A stretch of 22,792 nucleotides of DNA from JANQIV01 sp050117315 (GTDB taxonomy: Bacteria; Bacteroidota; Ignavibacteria; Ignavibacteriales; Melioribacteraceae), in NCBI GenBank assembly GCA_050117315.1, contig JASFMY010000117.1, positions 1 to 22,792 on the forward strand, given 5' to 3'. The translations under genes and the position numbers were made by a program. Every line of letters begins with the position of its first letter. The first letter of the stretch is position 1. The notes beneath the pieces are model-generated. The model searched no databases. It was not told the DNA's origin and saw nothing but the letters and a program-made list of their open reading frames with translations. Of this stretch, positions 22,774 to 22,792 are shown one piece after another.

Positions 22774-22792
22774 TGTTGTGCGAAACCATCCC

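Overview
The window looks like a chromosomal segment of an AT-rich member of the Bacteroidota/Ignavibacteria group (FCB superphylum). The clues are a full-length hybrid two-component system (HTCS) with a 14-blade reg_prop propeller, a secreted BACON/FN3 protein, a short 'NVGIG...LDVNG' protein of the Bacteroidota type, often weak Shine-Dalgarno sites, and dispersed GTCATTTCGA-type repeats. The taxonomic call is inference; no rRNA gene or other phylogenetic marker is visible.

Layout. Positions 1-2000 (minus): a secreted multi-domain surface protein running off the left edge, preceded by a small secreted protein with a coiled-coil tail, probably one operon. 2150-10650: a segment bounded by two nearly identical 184-bp elements (R1-A and R1-B) in opposite orientation. 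It holds a GH30 glycosidase, a Phd/RelE-ParE toxin-antitoxin pair, a 16-codon remnant of a second HTCS-like gene, a cluster of decayed repeats and the 1398-aa HTCS. 10730-12800 (minus): a Gfo/Idh/MocA oxidoreductase and a zinc polyol-type dehydrogenase in one operon. 13350-19845 (minus): glmS, a bacterial homologue of cyclic 2,3-diphosphoglycerate synthetase, carbamate kinase and ornithine carbamoyltransferase, packed as an operon that ends in a clear intrinsic terminator, then a uracil/xanthine-type permease. 20240-22792: tRNA-Arg(ACG) with its terminator, more repeat copies (R1-C, R2-b, R1-D), a very AT-rich plus-strand gene of unknown function and a long inverted repeat at the right edge. 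Nearly every gene is on the minus strand; the AT-rich gene is the only convincing plus-strand one.

How the parts may work together. The HTCS and GH30 enzyme suggest sensing and hydrolysis of a beta-glucan or related glycan, and the two sugar/polyol dehydrogenases could process products. The glmS-arcC block joins glutamine/ammonia-dependent amino-sugar synthesis to carbamoyl-phosphate chemistry, with a P-loop enzyme of unknown bacterial role translationally coupled to carbamate kinase. No arginine deiminase gene is present here.

The least ordinary content is the repeat landscape: three families of small non-autonomous elements, two of them with terminal inverted repeats, no transposase in the window, an apparent 18-bp loop inversion inside one R1 copy, and gene fragments lying beside the elements.
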